Assembly: GCF_002878395.1 (NCBI RefSeq)
Contig: NC_061121.1
Location: 47,333,828 to 47,397,827 of the forward strand
Origin: Capsicum annuum
Lineage: Eukaryota; Streptophyta; Magnoliopsida; Solanales; Solanaceae
Length of the DNA stretch: 64,000 bases
Direction of reading: 5' to 3'
Shown: one piece after another, positions 35,990 through 48,430 of the stretch
Layout: each line of letters starts with the position of its first letter
Numbering within the stretch: the stretch's first letter is position 1
The notes under the pieces: generated by a model
Databases searched by the model: none
What the model was told of the DNA's origin: nothing
Seen by the model: only the letters and a program-made list of their open reading frames with translations
Program-made: the position numbers and the translations under genes

Positions 35990-37075
35990 AAGAACATTCC
36001 TTCCAGAAAGACTAACGAAAGAAGAGCTGGGAACAAGCCAACACCTCCACTTGTTCAGGAACACACCCTAAATGAGCATATTTTTCACGCAAAATTTAGA
36101 GTAGCGTTCACCACTCTAGCCCATTCTGTGGTAGCTCAGAATGTTCGAACAACTATTTTTCAAGCCAACCCAGTGGACAATATTACTACAACTAGAATTT
36201 GGGACTTCACCCGAATGAACCCTTCTTTATTTTTAGGGTCTAAGTTTGAAGAAGGTCCATAGGAATTCCTTGACATGGTGCAGAAGGTAAAAGACATTAT
36301 AGGGGTAATTGCTAATAAGAGTATTGAGTTAGCTGCCTATCAGTTGCAAGATGTAGCTCATACGTGGTTTAAGCAGTGGAAAGTAGATAGAGGCACAGAT
36401 GCAGGGCCTATAGAATGGAAGGAGTTTGCTACTGCTTTTTTGTATAGGTTCTTTTCGTTGGAGTTGAGAGAGGCTAAGGTGTTAGATTTCATCAACCTAA
36501 AGTAGGGAAAGATAAGTTTGAAAGATTATTCCCTCAAATTTACTCAGTTGTCCCAATATGCTCCTCATGTAGTAGTTGATAGCAGTTCTAAGATGAGTAA
36601 GTTCGTGTCTGGGGTATATGATAGTGTGGTTAAAGAGTGTAGTGCCACAATGCTATTAAGAAGATGGAAATATCTAGGTTGATGGTCCATGCTCAGCTGA
36701 TTCAAAAACAAAAGGCTAAGAAGAAAGAGGGGGAGAACAAGAGGGCTAGAACAAGTAGCTTTATTTTCACTCAGTGAAAGTCAGAAGGTGGTAACCGTCC
36801 TTAGTTCTGCCTAAAATCTTCAGTTCTAGCTCTGTCTTCAGCTAGTGCACCGATGCCCAAATTTAGGAATGATAATAAGTATAGGGCACCAGGCTCTAAA
36901 TCTCAGGGTAGTGTGAACAGTGCTAGAACAAATCCTCTTTGCCAAAAATATGGCAAAAACTATCAGGGTGTCTGTAAGGCTGGCAGTGACGTGTGTTTCA
37001 AGTGTAGTAGCCAGGCCATAGGATCAGAGAATGTCCTCAGGTGGGTTTACAGAGTCAGTATAACTATCCCCTAGT
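35990..37075 (+). pseudogene. gag: Element A gag
   Basis: The start codon equivalent to that of A2 is changed from ATG to ATT near 35992. The best-preserved frame is 36275-36505, with SIELAAYQLQDVAHTWFKQW and then FATAFLYRFF, the typical Tekay/Del capsid core. The nucleocapsid region (36850-37075) has CQKYGKNYQGVC and CFKCSSQ, a damaged CCHC zinc knuckle. Several stops interrupt the frame. The product would package element RNA. Confidence 0.87.
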
Positions 37076-37079
37076 TCAG

Positions 37080-40000
37080 TCTGGTCGCCCATCTCAGCAA
37101 GGTGCCGCTTCTAGTGCCACCAGTAGGCAGCGCCCAAATAGGCTCTATGTATTTCAGTCCTAATAGAATTAGAAGAGTTATCCTGATGTAGTTACTGGTA
37201 TGTTGCAAGTCTTTCACTTACATATTTATTCTTTGTTAGATCCTGGAGTTTCTCTATCTTTTGTAACTCCTTACATAAACGTCAACTTTGGAGTAGTCTC
37301 AATATCCTAACAAAGCCTTTTTTAGTCGTCTACCCTTATGGGTAAGTCTATCATAGCCAGGTGGGTATACAGGAGTTTTCTGGATATGGTGTCTCATAAA
37401 TTTACTTCAACAGACCTTGTAGAGCTAGAGATGATAGATTTTGACGTCATTCCTAGCATGGATTGGCTCCATTCATGTTATGCTTCAGTTAATTGTAGAA
37501 ACAGATTTGTCTATTTTCAGTTCTCGAATAAACCAGTTCTAGAATGAAGGGGTAGTACTTCAACACTTACCTTAGAGTGAGAAAAATGATATCTAATGGG
37601 TATGTCTATCATCTGGTGCGAGTCAAAGACTATAGTTTCGATACTTCTAATCTTGAGTCATTCCATTCGCAAGTAAATTTCCAAATATATTTCTCAAAGA
37701 TCTCCCTAGAGTTCCTCTCGAAAGGGAAATTGACTTCAGAATAGATTTTTTCCCAATACTCAACCAATTTTTATTACGCCATACAGAATGGATCCAGCTG
37801 AACTTAAAGAGTTAAAAGAATAGTTGAAAGACCTCTTAGACAAAGGGTTTATCAGGCCCAGTGTATCTCCTTGGGGTGCACCAATTCTATTCATGCGAAA
37901 GAAAAATGGTTTTCGTAGAATGTGTAAAACTACCACCAGTTGAACACAGTCACCTTTAAGAATAAATTTCCACTTCCTAAAATCGATGACTTATTTGACC
38001 AACTTCAGGGTGCCAGTTACTTTTTTAAGATAGACCTCAGATCCGGCTATTATTAGCTCAGAGTAAGAGAATGTGACATCCTAAAAACAACTTTCAGAAC
38101 CCGATATAGTCACTTTGAATTTCTAGTCATGTCCTTTGGTCTCACTAATGCCCCAAAAACCTTTAAGGACTTGATGAATCGAGTGTTCAAGTAGTACTTG
38201 GACATGTTGTCATAGTCTTCATTGATGACATTCTTGTTTACTCCCGCAATAAAAATGATCACGCAGACCTCAGAATAGTATTACAGACTCTCAAAGCCTA
38301 TCAGTTGTTCACCAACTTGGTCAGTATCTTTCCTTGGTCACAAAGTTTCAGTGATGGCATCAGAGTTTTCCTTAAAAGACCAAAGCAGTGAGAAACTGGA
38401 CCAGGCCTATCTCTCCGTCAAATATCATGAGTTTCTTGGGTTTGGCTGGCTATTACCGATAGTTTGTTGAAGGATTTTCATCTATTGCATCCCCCATGTA
38501 CAAATTGACTCAGAAGAAAATCAAGTTCTAGTGGCCAGATTCTTATGAGAAGAGTTTTCAGGAGTTGAAGACTGACTTACTACAACCCTAGTTTTGACTT
38601 TGGCCGATGGTTCAGACTGATTTGTTGTATACTGTGATGCTTCCAGAGTTGGTTTGGGGTGTGTTTTGGTGCAGAGATGGAAGGTTATAGCCTATGCCTC
38701 TAGACAACTTAAGCCCCATGAAAAGAATTATCCCACCCATGAACTTGAGCTAGCAGCTATTGTGTTTGCCTTAAAGATTTAGAGGCACTATTTGTATGGG
38801 GTGCATGTTGATGTGTTCGAAGACCACAAAAGCTTGCAATATGTGTTTTCGCAGAATGATCTGAATCCACTTAAGAGGAGGTGGTTATATTATTGAAAGA
38901 TTATGATACGAGTGTTTTGTATTATCTAGGCAAGGCCAATATAGTGGAAAATACCCTCATTAGGTTGTCCATGGGTAGTATTTCTTACGTGGAACATGGT
39001 AAGAAGAAGTTAGTTTAGCAAGTTCATCAGCTTACCAGACTAGGTGTCCGTTTTGTTGATTGAGCTGAGGGTAGTGTTTAGGTGCAGAATGGTTCAGAAT
39101 CTTCTTTATTTTCTGAGGTGAACGAAAAGCAGGATAGGGATCCCAGTTTAGTTAAGCTGAAAGAGTCAGTAGAGACTAAAAAGTGGAGGTTTTCTCCCAA
39201 GGGGGAGATGATGTGTTGTTTTGCTAGAGTAGGCTATGTGTGCCATGTATAGATGATGTGAGATAACGAATTCTTTCTGAAGCGTATGGTGTGCGTTACT
39301 TTATTCATCCAGGGGCCGCTAAGATATATCGTAATTTATGAGAAGTCTATTGGTTGAGTAGGATAAAGAGAGACATTACAGAGTTTGTGGCTAAGTGCTC
39401 TACATGTCAGCAGCTGAAGATTAAGCACCAAAATCCTAGTGGTTCTATGTAGGAGTTCAATATTCCTACATGGAAGTGGGAAGAAGTGAACATGGACTTC
39501 ATGATGGGTTTGCCTCGTAATCATCATCAGCACGATTCGATTTAGGTCATTGTAGACAGGATGACCAAGTACGCCTATTTCTTGCCATTCCATACTTCTT
39601 ATTCAGTTGAGGACTATACCAAGTTCTATATCAGAGAGTTGGTTAGGTTACACGGTGTCCTATTGTCCATTATTTCAGATAGAGGTGCGCATTTCACCTC
39701 TTACTTTTGGAAAGCCTTTTAAAAGGGTCTTGATACCCAAGTCCATCTCAGTATAATCTTCCATCCTCAGATAAATGGCTAAGTAGAAAGGACCATTCAG
39801 ACTCTAGAGGATATATTGAGAGTGTGTGTCGTTGACTTTAAGGCCAGTTGGGATGACCACTTACCTTTGATTGTTTGCATATAATAATATTTATCATTCT
39901 AGTATTCAGATGGCTTCATTTGAGGCTCTTTATGGGAGGAGATATAGATATATCATTGGTTGGTTTAAATAGGTGAGGCCGCAGTTATGGGGCCTAAGTT

Positions 40001-40500
40001 GGTGTTTGATGCTTTAGAGAAAGTACAGTTGATTAGGGAGAGGCTTAAAATAGCCTAGAGTTGACAAAAATTGTTTGCAGATATGAGAAAGAAAGATCTT
40101 GAATTTGAGATTGATGACTTTGTGTACTTGAAAATCTCTCCCATGAAGGGATTAAAGAGGTTTGGAAAGAAGGGGAAGATTAGTCCCCAATATGTTGGTC
40201 CTTGTAAGATTCTGAGTCATTTCGGAAAGGTAGCCTATGAACTTGAGTTTCCTGCAGTCTTAGCATCAGTGAACCCAATATTTCATGTCTCCTAGCTAAA
40301 GAAGTGCATAGGTGACCCAACAATGGTATTCCCTATAAAGACTGTAGATATTCAGAAGAGTCTCTCTTACAAAGAAGTCCCCGTCGAAATCCTCAATCAT
40401 CAGACTCACAGACTAAGGAACAAAGAAGTTCGCTTGGTCAAAGTTCTTTGGAGGAACCAGTCCATTGAGAGAGCCACTTAGGAAGCAGAAGCAGACATGC
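37080..40500 (+). pseudogene. pol: Element A pol with chromodomain
   Basis: Protease (about 37200-37550) keeps LLDPGVSLSFVTPY. Reverse transcriptase (about 37780-38420) keeps FIDDILVYS near 38217-38245. RNase H (about 38600-38860) keeps YCDAS. Integrase (about 39320-40070) keeps MDFMMGLPR, IISDRGAHF and the [10 protein letters not shown] glutamate. A frame at 40071-40295 holds the integrase tail (FGKKGKISPQYVGPCKIL). A chromodomain follows (about 40310-40480), with YKEVPVEILNHQ and VKVLWRNQS. Catalytic residues survive, but the frame is broken by many stops, most of them one-base changes of the CAG-to-TAG kind. The chromodomain marks the Tekay/Del chromovirus lineage. Confidence 0.88.
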
Positions 40501-40762
40501 AAACTAAGTACCCTATCTCTTCTCCACAAACTCAAACTCATCCTAAGGTAACAGTTTTTCTTAGATTTACTCGGTTTCATGCTTAGTTTCAACTATAGAT
40601 TATTCTCATATTATTCATGCATTCATTAATCAGTTCAGTCATGTGTCATATCTTAAGATTCAGTCATGTTTTAGCTATGCACGTTGGTACAGTTGTAGTA
40701 CCTCAGTTCCTCTCAGCTTAATCAGTCCCATTCGAGGACGAATGTTCCAAATTGCGAGATAT

Positions 40763-41291
40763 TATAAGACCCCGGAAAGTCCTAGCCTATTTTAGTCCTT
40801 TATAGCATGCCAAAAGAGGTCCCAGACTTAGAAAATTTCAATGAAGTGTTAAGACTTAGTCTAATTTTTTGCCTTAATATTTTAAAAGTCTCATTTTCGA
40901 TCTTTCCGATCTTAGATTGTTAATTTTTGAATTGATTCATGATTAAGGTTATCTATAGGTCATCTCAGGTGAGTTTTAGAATTTGTGGACATTTTTTGAG
41001 ACACATTTGGATGACCAAAATAGCAAGCCAACGTGATCAGGATACGTCGTCATCATGGACGCGATGCGTCGGTAATCGCGTCACTACCATAGACGTGATA
41101 TGTCACCTATCGCATCACTGAGCATGTTTTGTGTATTAAGTTATGGGTTTGTGGTGGTAATTGGGTCATTTTCTCCCTATATTATTCAGCTATAACACAA
41201 AATTAAGCCTCCCAAAAGGCAAATTCTCATTATCTTGTGGTCCTTTGGGGTCGTAAGTATCGTGTGACGCCCAGGGTATAGTCTCGAGGCA
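40763..41291 (+). repeat. Middle LTR shared by A and A2, internally deleted
   Basis: The first ~460 bp match LTR A from 33623. Near 41232 the sequence jumps to the last ~60 bp of the LTR (CTTGTGGTCC, A position 35709). About 1.6 kb is missing. It carries a motif block at 41041-41120. Confidence 0.85.
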
Positions 41292-41300
41292 TTAAAAACT

Positions 41301-41312
41301 TGGTATCAGATC
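41301..41312 (+). other. Primer binding site of A2, one base changed
   Basis: TGGTATCAGATC differs at one base from the initiator-Met primer sequence. It follows the middle LTR by nine bases. Confidence 0.85.
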
Positions 41313-41518
41313 CTAAGGTTCTAAAGTGTCCTAGGGAGTCTAAAAGTCGCGTCAAGTAGAGTCTTGTGCATGAGTGTGTTGCGCGCCACTCTTATGTATA
41401 AGAGGGTACGAGGAGTTTTAGGAAATGTTCCCTTCTTTCAGTGTTCATATCGTGAGAGTGAGGATGAGCTCAAGTTAAACACTCGATCTTATCCAATATT
41501 TCCCTCTATTTACAGAAC

Positions 41519-42628
41519 ATGCCTCCCAGAAAGAGTAATGAAAGAAGAGCTGGGAACCAGCCAACACCTCTGCCTATTTAGGAAGATCCCCTGAATGAGC
41601 ACGTTTCTCACACAGAATTCAGAGCAACATTCACCACTCTAGCCTATTTTGTGGTAGCTCAGAATGTTTGACCAACTATTGTTTAGGCCAACCCAGTGGC
41701 TAATACTACTGCAGCTAGAATTGGGGACTTCACCCGAATGAACCCTCCTCCATTTTCAGGGTCTAAGTCTGAAGAGGGTCCACAAGAATTCCTCGACATG
41801 ATGCAGAAAGTAACAGATATTATAGGAGTAACTGCAAGTGAGAGTGGTGATTTAGCTTCCTATCAGCTGCAAGATGTAGCTCATACTTGGTCTAAGCAGC
41901 AAAAGGTTGATAGAAGCACAGATGGAGGGCCTATAGAATGGGAGGAGTTTATTACTGCCTTTTAAGATAGGTTCTTTCCATTGGAGTTGAGAGAGGCTAA
42001 GGTGTTAGAGTTTATCAACCTGAAGTAGGCAACATGAGTGTGAAAGAGTATTCCCTCAAATTTACACAGTTGGCTCGATATGCTGCTCATATGGTAGCTG
42101 ATAGCAGATCTAAGATGAGCAAGTTCGTGTCTGGTGTATCTAACAGTGCAGTCAAGGAGTGTTAGACCGCAATGTTGATTAAGTAGATGGACTTGTCTAG
42201 GTTGATGGTCCATGCTCAGCAGATTGAGGAACAGAAGGCTAAGGAGAAAGAGAGGGATAATAAAAGGGCTAGGACCAATACTTTCAGTTTCGCTCAGCCA
42301 AAGTCAGAAGGTGGTAACCGTTCTCAGTTCTGCCCAAAATTTTTAGTCCTAACTCTATCTTCGGCTAGTGCATCGATGCCCAAATTCAGGAATGATAATA
42401 AGGATAGGGCGCCAGGCTCTAAATCTCAGGGTAGTGTGATTAGTACTAAAACAAATCCTCTTTGCCAGAAATGTGGCAGAAACCATTAGGGTGTCTGCAG
42501 GGCTGGCAACGACGTGTGTTTTGGGTATGGTAAGCCAGGCCATAAGATCAGAGAATGTCTTCAGTTGGGTTCGCAGAGTCAGTATAACCGTCCCACAGTT
42601 CAATTTGGTCGCTCGTCTCAGCAGGGTG
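41519..42628 (+). pseudogene. gag: Element A2 gag, first part
   Basis: The start ATG (41519-41521) is present and opens MPPRKSNERRAGNQPTPLP. The capsid core at 41696-41965 contains ARIGDFTRMNPPPFSGSKS and ASYQLQDVAHTW. The nucleocapsid part includes CQKCGRNH (near 42460-42489). In-frame stops include one near 41580 and one at 41963. Element B interrupts it at 42628. Confidence 0.87.
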
Positions 42629-43951
42629 TGATAACGCTCAAATTACATTCTTGAATGGGTGTAAGTGATCGTTGTCAATATAATAACCTAACTTAGGTTG
42701 GGGTCGAATCTACAAGTACTGAAAACATAGAATTCAAAACTCTACAGTATTGATAGTTTAATAAAAGATGACCCATAGTGTGAATAAAGCAAGCATAAAT
42801 ATAAAATTGGGGGATTTAGTTTGAATGTGTTTATAAAAGACAACTACTTCAATTTTAGTACACTAGCTTGACATTGAAGAATGCTAAGAGTGAATTCAAT
42901 TAAGAATAAGCCTTAGGGTTATGCAATTATTTGCGTGGGATCATACATGGGTAGTTGGCCATTTATTCAATTTTTAGCTAAAATTCATGGGTAGGCTAGA
43001 TGTCAATGTATTGGTGTCAATCTTTCAATTACAACACCAAGTTTCACAAATGGGTTCTTTCGAACACCTCACAAATGTGACAATTTCCCTTATCTATTGC
43101 CTCAATTAGCATCCGTATGTCTAAGAGATATCATTAAATGAAATGATTCAAGTTATTGGTTGTATTTATTCCTCACACATGTCTTCTCTTTCAAGAATGA
43201 CATGGGTTCTAGGGTGGTTGGAGTTTGCAACCCCCAACTCTCAATTAATTCATGAAATAAATGCAACACCCATCACAACTAACTAATTAGAAAAATAATT
43301 AGCTAAAACCCATGCACTACCACTACCTAAGCAAGCATAACCCCAAGATTGGAACTTACCTACTCATAGATAAAAGGGATAAGAATATACCAAAGGTATC
43401 ATTAACTTCATCCATGAGAAATAGAGACAACGTAGTTCCACACTTGCGGCTTTAATAATTCTTCAATGGAAAATCACGAACATATATTTTTCATTCAAGC
43501 TTAGTACAAAATTCTCAAAAGATGAAAAGATGGATGCTAAAAGAGAAGAGAGGAGCTAAAAAGTTAAAAGAGAGGCTATATTCCAAAAGATGAAAACTAG
43601 GTCTTCAAAGATGAGCTAAAAGACTCCTTTTAAACCCCACTCTACATTTGATGGAAATTACAAAATTGCCACCTTATTCTTGATCTGCTTGAGCGGATCC
43701 AAAGCGGATGAAGAGCAGACAGAGAGCAGATGGCTAGCAACTCCAAAGCAGATGTGAAGCGGATGTAAAGCGGATGACTCATTTCCTTCACATTTGGCCT
43801 TTTGATGACTTGAATGACTTGCCCAATCTTCTATTTTTACTTTTACCTACATAAATTGGCATTACGTAAGAGAGTACCATCATATCAATGAAAAAGCATG
43901 ATAATTTAGGCTTAAAAGGTGCTAGCAAGTCGTCAAATTGACGACTTATCA
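42629..43951 (-). repeat. Element B 3' LTR
   Basis: This is a complete 1323-bp LTR. It pairs with 51036-52189 at roughly 90-95% identity by eye. It includes a motif block at 43687-43772 and a TATA-like TTTAAAA (element strand) at about 43635-43628. Confidence 0.9.
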
Positions 43952-43963
43952 ACCCCCAAACTT
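43952..43963 (-). other. Element B polypurine tract
   Basis: The element strand reads AAGTTTGGGGGT directly before the 3' LTR. Confidence 0.8.
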
Positions 43964-45748
43964 AAACTATTGCTTATCCTCAAGAAACCAAGAATAATTC
44001 AATGAGATAGGGTATTTAAATCAAGTCCACCTAGAAGAAAGCTACACTAAATAAATAGGCTAACAAACCTCTACAAACACTTTCCACACATGTCATGGCA
44101 ACAAATAAACCAAAGCTTTTCAATAAGCACATATTTATGAGGCAAGGATGCAAGTTTGTATATAATGAAACAAAACATCTTAAGATAAGACACAAAATCA
44201 TCAAAGATTGTCTCAATCTTCACAATGCAACTTACTTCACTCATTTACCCAAATCGGTCGTAAAATATCACCCTCTGCCCACAAGTACCGATGCCTCTCA
44301 CACGCAATAGTTAGCTCCACACACCAAAGATATTTCAATTCTTAAGGGATCTCAAATAAATAAAGAATTCACACTCACCCTCATAAAGAAATTCAAGTAC
44401 ATTGAATAGAACCATAGGCTTGCCCTTTGTGTTTTTCGCCACTAATGTTGACTTACTTAGTTTGGAATCACCAAGGTCTTGTGGGTCAAGATGAAGATTT
44501 AAGATACGGGAAGGAATATATATGGCTCAAGTGACTAAAAGACCTCCTTCAATGCAACCTCTCAATCGTTTCTACCCCCAAAATTTTCAAACCACCCACC
44601 TTATTCTTTTTCAAATTATTTCCCATATTTTCCTAACTTTTTTGTTTTGCATTTACCAAACCATTCAAAGCCACCAATTTTTTTCTTTCACTTCTTTGAC
44701 TTTTTCAAGAGATATTCTACCTATAAGCCCTTTTAGCCCCTCACTCATTCAATTTTTCTCTGTTTTTAAATTCTATAGGCTAGGCTATTTAATTTTATCA
44801 TCAAGAACATCTCTCGCCTTTTAAGCACATGTATTGACAACCTTACATACATCTTTCTTATCTTTTATTTGTTCATCTTCTCCCAAATACACAAACCCCT
44901 AAACTTAGGCTTTTGCCTATAATCCATTATCTAGAATCATGCAATGCGTCAAAGCAGGTTAACTGCCAAAACAGAGGTTTTCAAAAGGGTTTAGGTGTTT
45001 TAGCATGGTTATCATTACAATAAGAAAGAATAAAGGTCAAAGAGGTTCAAATGGGTTAACTAGGGAACAATGTTTAGGTGTGAATTTGGCTATGTGATGG
45101 GTCAAAAAGGGCCATGGGTTATTCTCCAAACCAAGCTTACCTAGAATTTTGCTTTGAGTACACTCTGGGCAAGTTATAGACTACACAAATGCACAAGAAT
45201 TATTCAAAAATCTCATCACTCATGGCATTGTACTCATAGAGCAAAACTTAGTCTTCCAACCAATTTGAGCAATTTGAGCTTCATAAGTTACTCTGAGTCA
45301 ACGACTCATCCTTGTAAAGAGAGAGCCAAAAATTGAGTTTAATGGTCTCACTCAAAGAAAACTCAAGACATCCTTGATCTTACAACTAGATTTTTGGTTT
45401 TTTCTCAAAAACATTGTTTTACTTGCCAATGACATTTTGGAAGTATTTTCAAATATTTGATTCTTCCTAGTTAGCCAAAATCATGATAATAAAATAAAAT
45501 AATAATAAAAAAAAAATAAGATGGGTTGCCTTGAGCCTCCGAGCCAACTTTCTCGCCAACTTTTGGTTCGGAGCTTGAACGTGAGCCTCCGAGCCAACTT
45601 TCTCGCATCCCAATTTTATGAAATTAATTGAATCAATCAAAAATAAGCTAAAATTAATATCAAAAATATTAAAAACATCAAAAATAAATCATGGTTTGCC
45701 TCCCAAGAAGTGTTGTTGTTATAGTCGTGGTATGACATCATTTACTCA
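43964..45748 (-). other. Element B 3' region without an envelope-like frame
   Basis: About 1.8 kb between the integrase end and the polypurine tract. Some Athila elements carry an envelope-like gene here. I see no minus-strand frame longer than about 60 codons and no signal or membrane segment. The plus-strand open stretch at 44522-44824 is low-complexity and antisense. A 25-bp phrase GTGAGCCTCCGAGCCAACTTTCTCG occurs twice (near 45528 and 45581). Confidence 0.6.
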
Positions 45749-47297
45749 TCATTTTGGATCTTTGAAGCAAAGTGACTCAACCTTAGTCGCTCCAGGTCCA
45801 CCCATATAATAGTGCTTCAATAATTGGCCATTCACCACAAATTTCTTCTTCTCGTGATCTTCCAACCCAATAGATCCACTTGGGTAAACATTTGAGATCA
45901 CGAACGGGCCCCACCATTTCGATCTAAGCTTTCCCGCAAAGAGTTTCAATCTTGAATTGAAGAGGAATACGTCATCACCCACATGAAACTCTCGCTTTAA
46001 GATTTTGGAATCATGCCACCTCTTCATCTTCTCTTTGTACAACACGAAGCTCTCATATTCTTTGAGTCGAAACTCTTCCCACTCATGAAGTTGATTCACC
46101 CTTGATTTTGAGGCGTCCTCCCAATCCATATTCAACTTCTTTAAAGCCCATAAAACCTGATGTTCTAACTCAATGGGTAAGTGAAAATCCTTCCCAAACA
46201 CCAATTGTTAGGGGGACATACCAATAGGAGTTTTATAGTCATTCTATATGTCCAAAGAGCATCATCGAATTGTCTCAGCAATTTTTACGACCAACATTCA
46301 CGATTTTCTCAAGCATGGACTTGATTTCACAATTTGAAACATCAACTTGGCCATTAGTTTGGAGATGATAAGGAGTAGCAACCTTATGTTTCACCCCATA
46401 CTTATCAAGCAAAGCACCGATGAATCAATTATAAAAATGAGAGCCACCATCACTAATAATTGCCCTTGGAGTCCCAAACCTTGTAAAGATGTACTTCTTC
46501 AAGAAAAAAGTGACACTCTTGCCTTCGTTGTTTGGTAAAGCAATGGATTCCACCCACTTTGAGATATAATCGATGGCTACCAAGATATATTTATTACTAT
46601 ATGAGCTCACAAAGGGACCCATGAAGTTGATCCCCCACACATCAAATAGTTTAACCTCGAGATTGGGCTTAAGAGGCATCTCATGCTTCCTCGAAACACC
46701 ACCTTGTATTTGACACTGAGGACATGTTTTCACCAACTCATAAGCATCTCTATGAAGGGTGGGCCAATAGTATCCACTTTGAAGAACGTTAGCGGCCGTT
46801 CGGATCCCACCATGATGATCACCGAATGGAGAGGAGTGACATGCCTCAAGAATATCTATCATTTCCGCCTCCATGACACACCTATGAATCACACCATCCG
46901 CACACTCCCTAAACAAAAATGGTTCATCCCAAAAATACTTTTTCACATCAAATAGGAACCGCTTCTTTTGATAATGATTTAACTCATTGGGAAGCACACC
47001 ACTCACAATATAGTTAGCATAATCTGCATACCAAGGTGTAATGCTCCCCGAAAGTGACATGAATAGCTCACCGGGGAAGGTGTCATCAATATCAATCTTA
47101 CCCAACTTCTCATGATTGGATTCAAGGCGGGAAAGGTGGCCGGCTACTTGATTCTCACACCCCTTTCGATCCTTCACTTCAAAATCAAACTCTTGTAAGA
47201 TCAATATCCACCTAATCAATTGAGGTTTTGCCTCTTTATTTGCCATGAGATATCGAAGAGCAACATGGTCTATGTGCACAACCATTTTTGTGCCCAA
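45749..47297 (-). pseudogene. Element B integrase with RNase H tail
   Basis: An open stretch of 290 codons (47297-46425) begins with the end of RNase H (HIDHVALRYLMANKEAKPQL). The integrase zinc region follows (HSSPFGDHHGG, then CPQCQ). The first catalytic aspartate is replaced by asparagine: VWGINFMGPF (about 46640-46610). The second, IISDGGSHF, is present, as is the glutamate in SNCEIKSML (about 46320). A frame change separates the C-terminal part (46204-45749), which keeps the HLPIELEHQVLWALKKLN segment. Integrase would insert the cDNA. The D-to-N change alone should abolish activity. Confidence 0.88.
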
Positions 47298-47306
47298 TAA
47301 ATAGGC

Positions 47307-48430
47307 CTAAAACTTTTTGAAAGCATACACTACCACTAACAACTCTTGTTCTGTAATCGTATAGTTACATTGAGCATCATTCAACGCCTTGCTTGCATAG
47401 TAAATTGGGTTGAACAACTTCTCTTTTGTTTGGACCAAAACTGCACCTAGAGCAACACCACTTGCATCACACATTAATTCAAAGGGCGATGACCAATCCG
47501 GGGCTACTATGATAGGTGCAGACACAAGGAGTTCGTTGAGACAATTGAAAGCTTTTACACAATCACCATCAAACTCAAATTTTGCCTCCTTTTCAAGAAG
47601 CTTGCACAAAGGGTGAGCAATCTTTGAAAAATCTTTAATAAAGCGCCGATAGAACTTGGCATGACCAAGAAAACTTCTAACACCCTTCACGGAGATCGGT
47701 GGAGGTAACTTAGCGATCACCTCAACTTTTTCTTAATTCACTTGGATGCCTTTTTCCAAAAAATTTTGGCCTAGAAAATTCCTTCCTTGACTATGAAATA
47801 ACATTTTTCCCAATTCAAAATAAGATTAGTCTCCACACATCGTTCAAGAACTTCACTTAAGTGAGCGAGGCAAGAATCAAATGAATCCCAAACCACGGAG
47901 AAGTCATCCATGAAAACCTCCATTGTATCCTCTACCATATTGTCAAAAATGGACAGCATGCATCATTGGAATGTGGCTGGCGCACTGCATAACCCAAAAG
48001 GCATGCGCTTGAAAGCAAATGTACCATAGGGACAAGTGAAAGTGGTTTTTTCAAGGTCTTCTGGGGTGATACAAATTTGATTGTACCCCGAGTAACCATC
48101 AAGAAAGCAATACCAACCTCGACCGGCTAGCCTATCTAATATTTGATCCATGAATAACATGGGAAAGTGTCTTTCCTGGTCCACGAGTTCAATTTGTGAT
48201 AATCCATACACACTCTCCAACTCGTGACCGGGAACATAGGTACAAGATCATTATTCTCATTTGGGACCACTGTCATGCCGCCCTTCTGAGGAACACATTA
48301 AACCGTACTTACCCATGTGCTATTTCAAATTTGGTAGACAACTCCCGCATCAAGCCACTTAGTAATTTCCTTCTTGACGACCTCTTGCATCGGTTGATTT
48401 AGTCTCCTTTGATGTTCCACACTAGGAACA
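47307..48430 (-). pseudogene. Element B reverse transcriptase and RNase H
   Basis: Reverse transcriptase shows LDGYSGYNQICITPEDLEKT and the Athila-type TCPYGTFAFKRMPFGLC (48220-47963). After an in-frame stop it shows the catalytic EVFMDDFSVV (47959-47771). A frame change leads to the connection and RNase H part (47720-47307), with SFLGHAKFYRRFI and LMCDASGVALGAVL, catalytic aspartate intact. A stop at 47309-47307 in the same frame separates it from integrase. Confidence 0.88.

Larger units (their letters stand above)
33623..42628 (+). mobile_element. Elements A and A2, tandem Tekay/Del-like chromoviruses sharing a middle LTR
   Basis: The order is LTR (33623-35769), primer site, gag, pol with chromodomain, a shortened LTR (40763-41291), a second primer site and a second gag. 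This second interior (A2) is cut by element B at 42628, resumes at 52195 and stops at about 52522. LTRs start TGTAAGACCCC, mutated to TATAAGACCCC in the middle copy. One LTR between two interiors points to unequal recombination between related copies rather than two independent insertions. The left insertion point in C is ATAAC (33618-33622). No matching right flank remains because A2 is truncated. Confidence 0.85.

Noticed and set aside
36853..37074. Functional zinc knuckle in element A gag
   Set aside because: The first cysteine pair is spaced normally, but the later histidine and cysteine positions are disturbed and stops surround it.
44522..44824. 100-codon plus-strand frame, considered as an envelope-like or host protein
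   Set aside because: It is antisense to element B, phenylalanine-rich from T-rich DNA, and has no recognisable motif.
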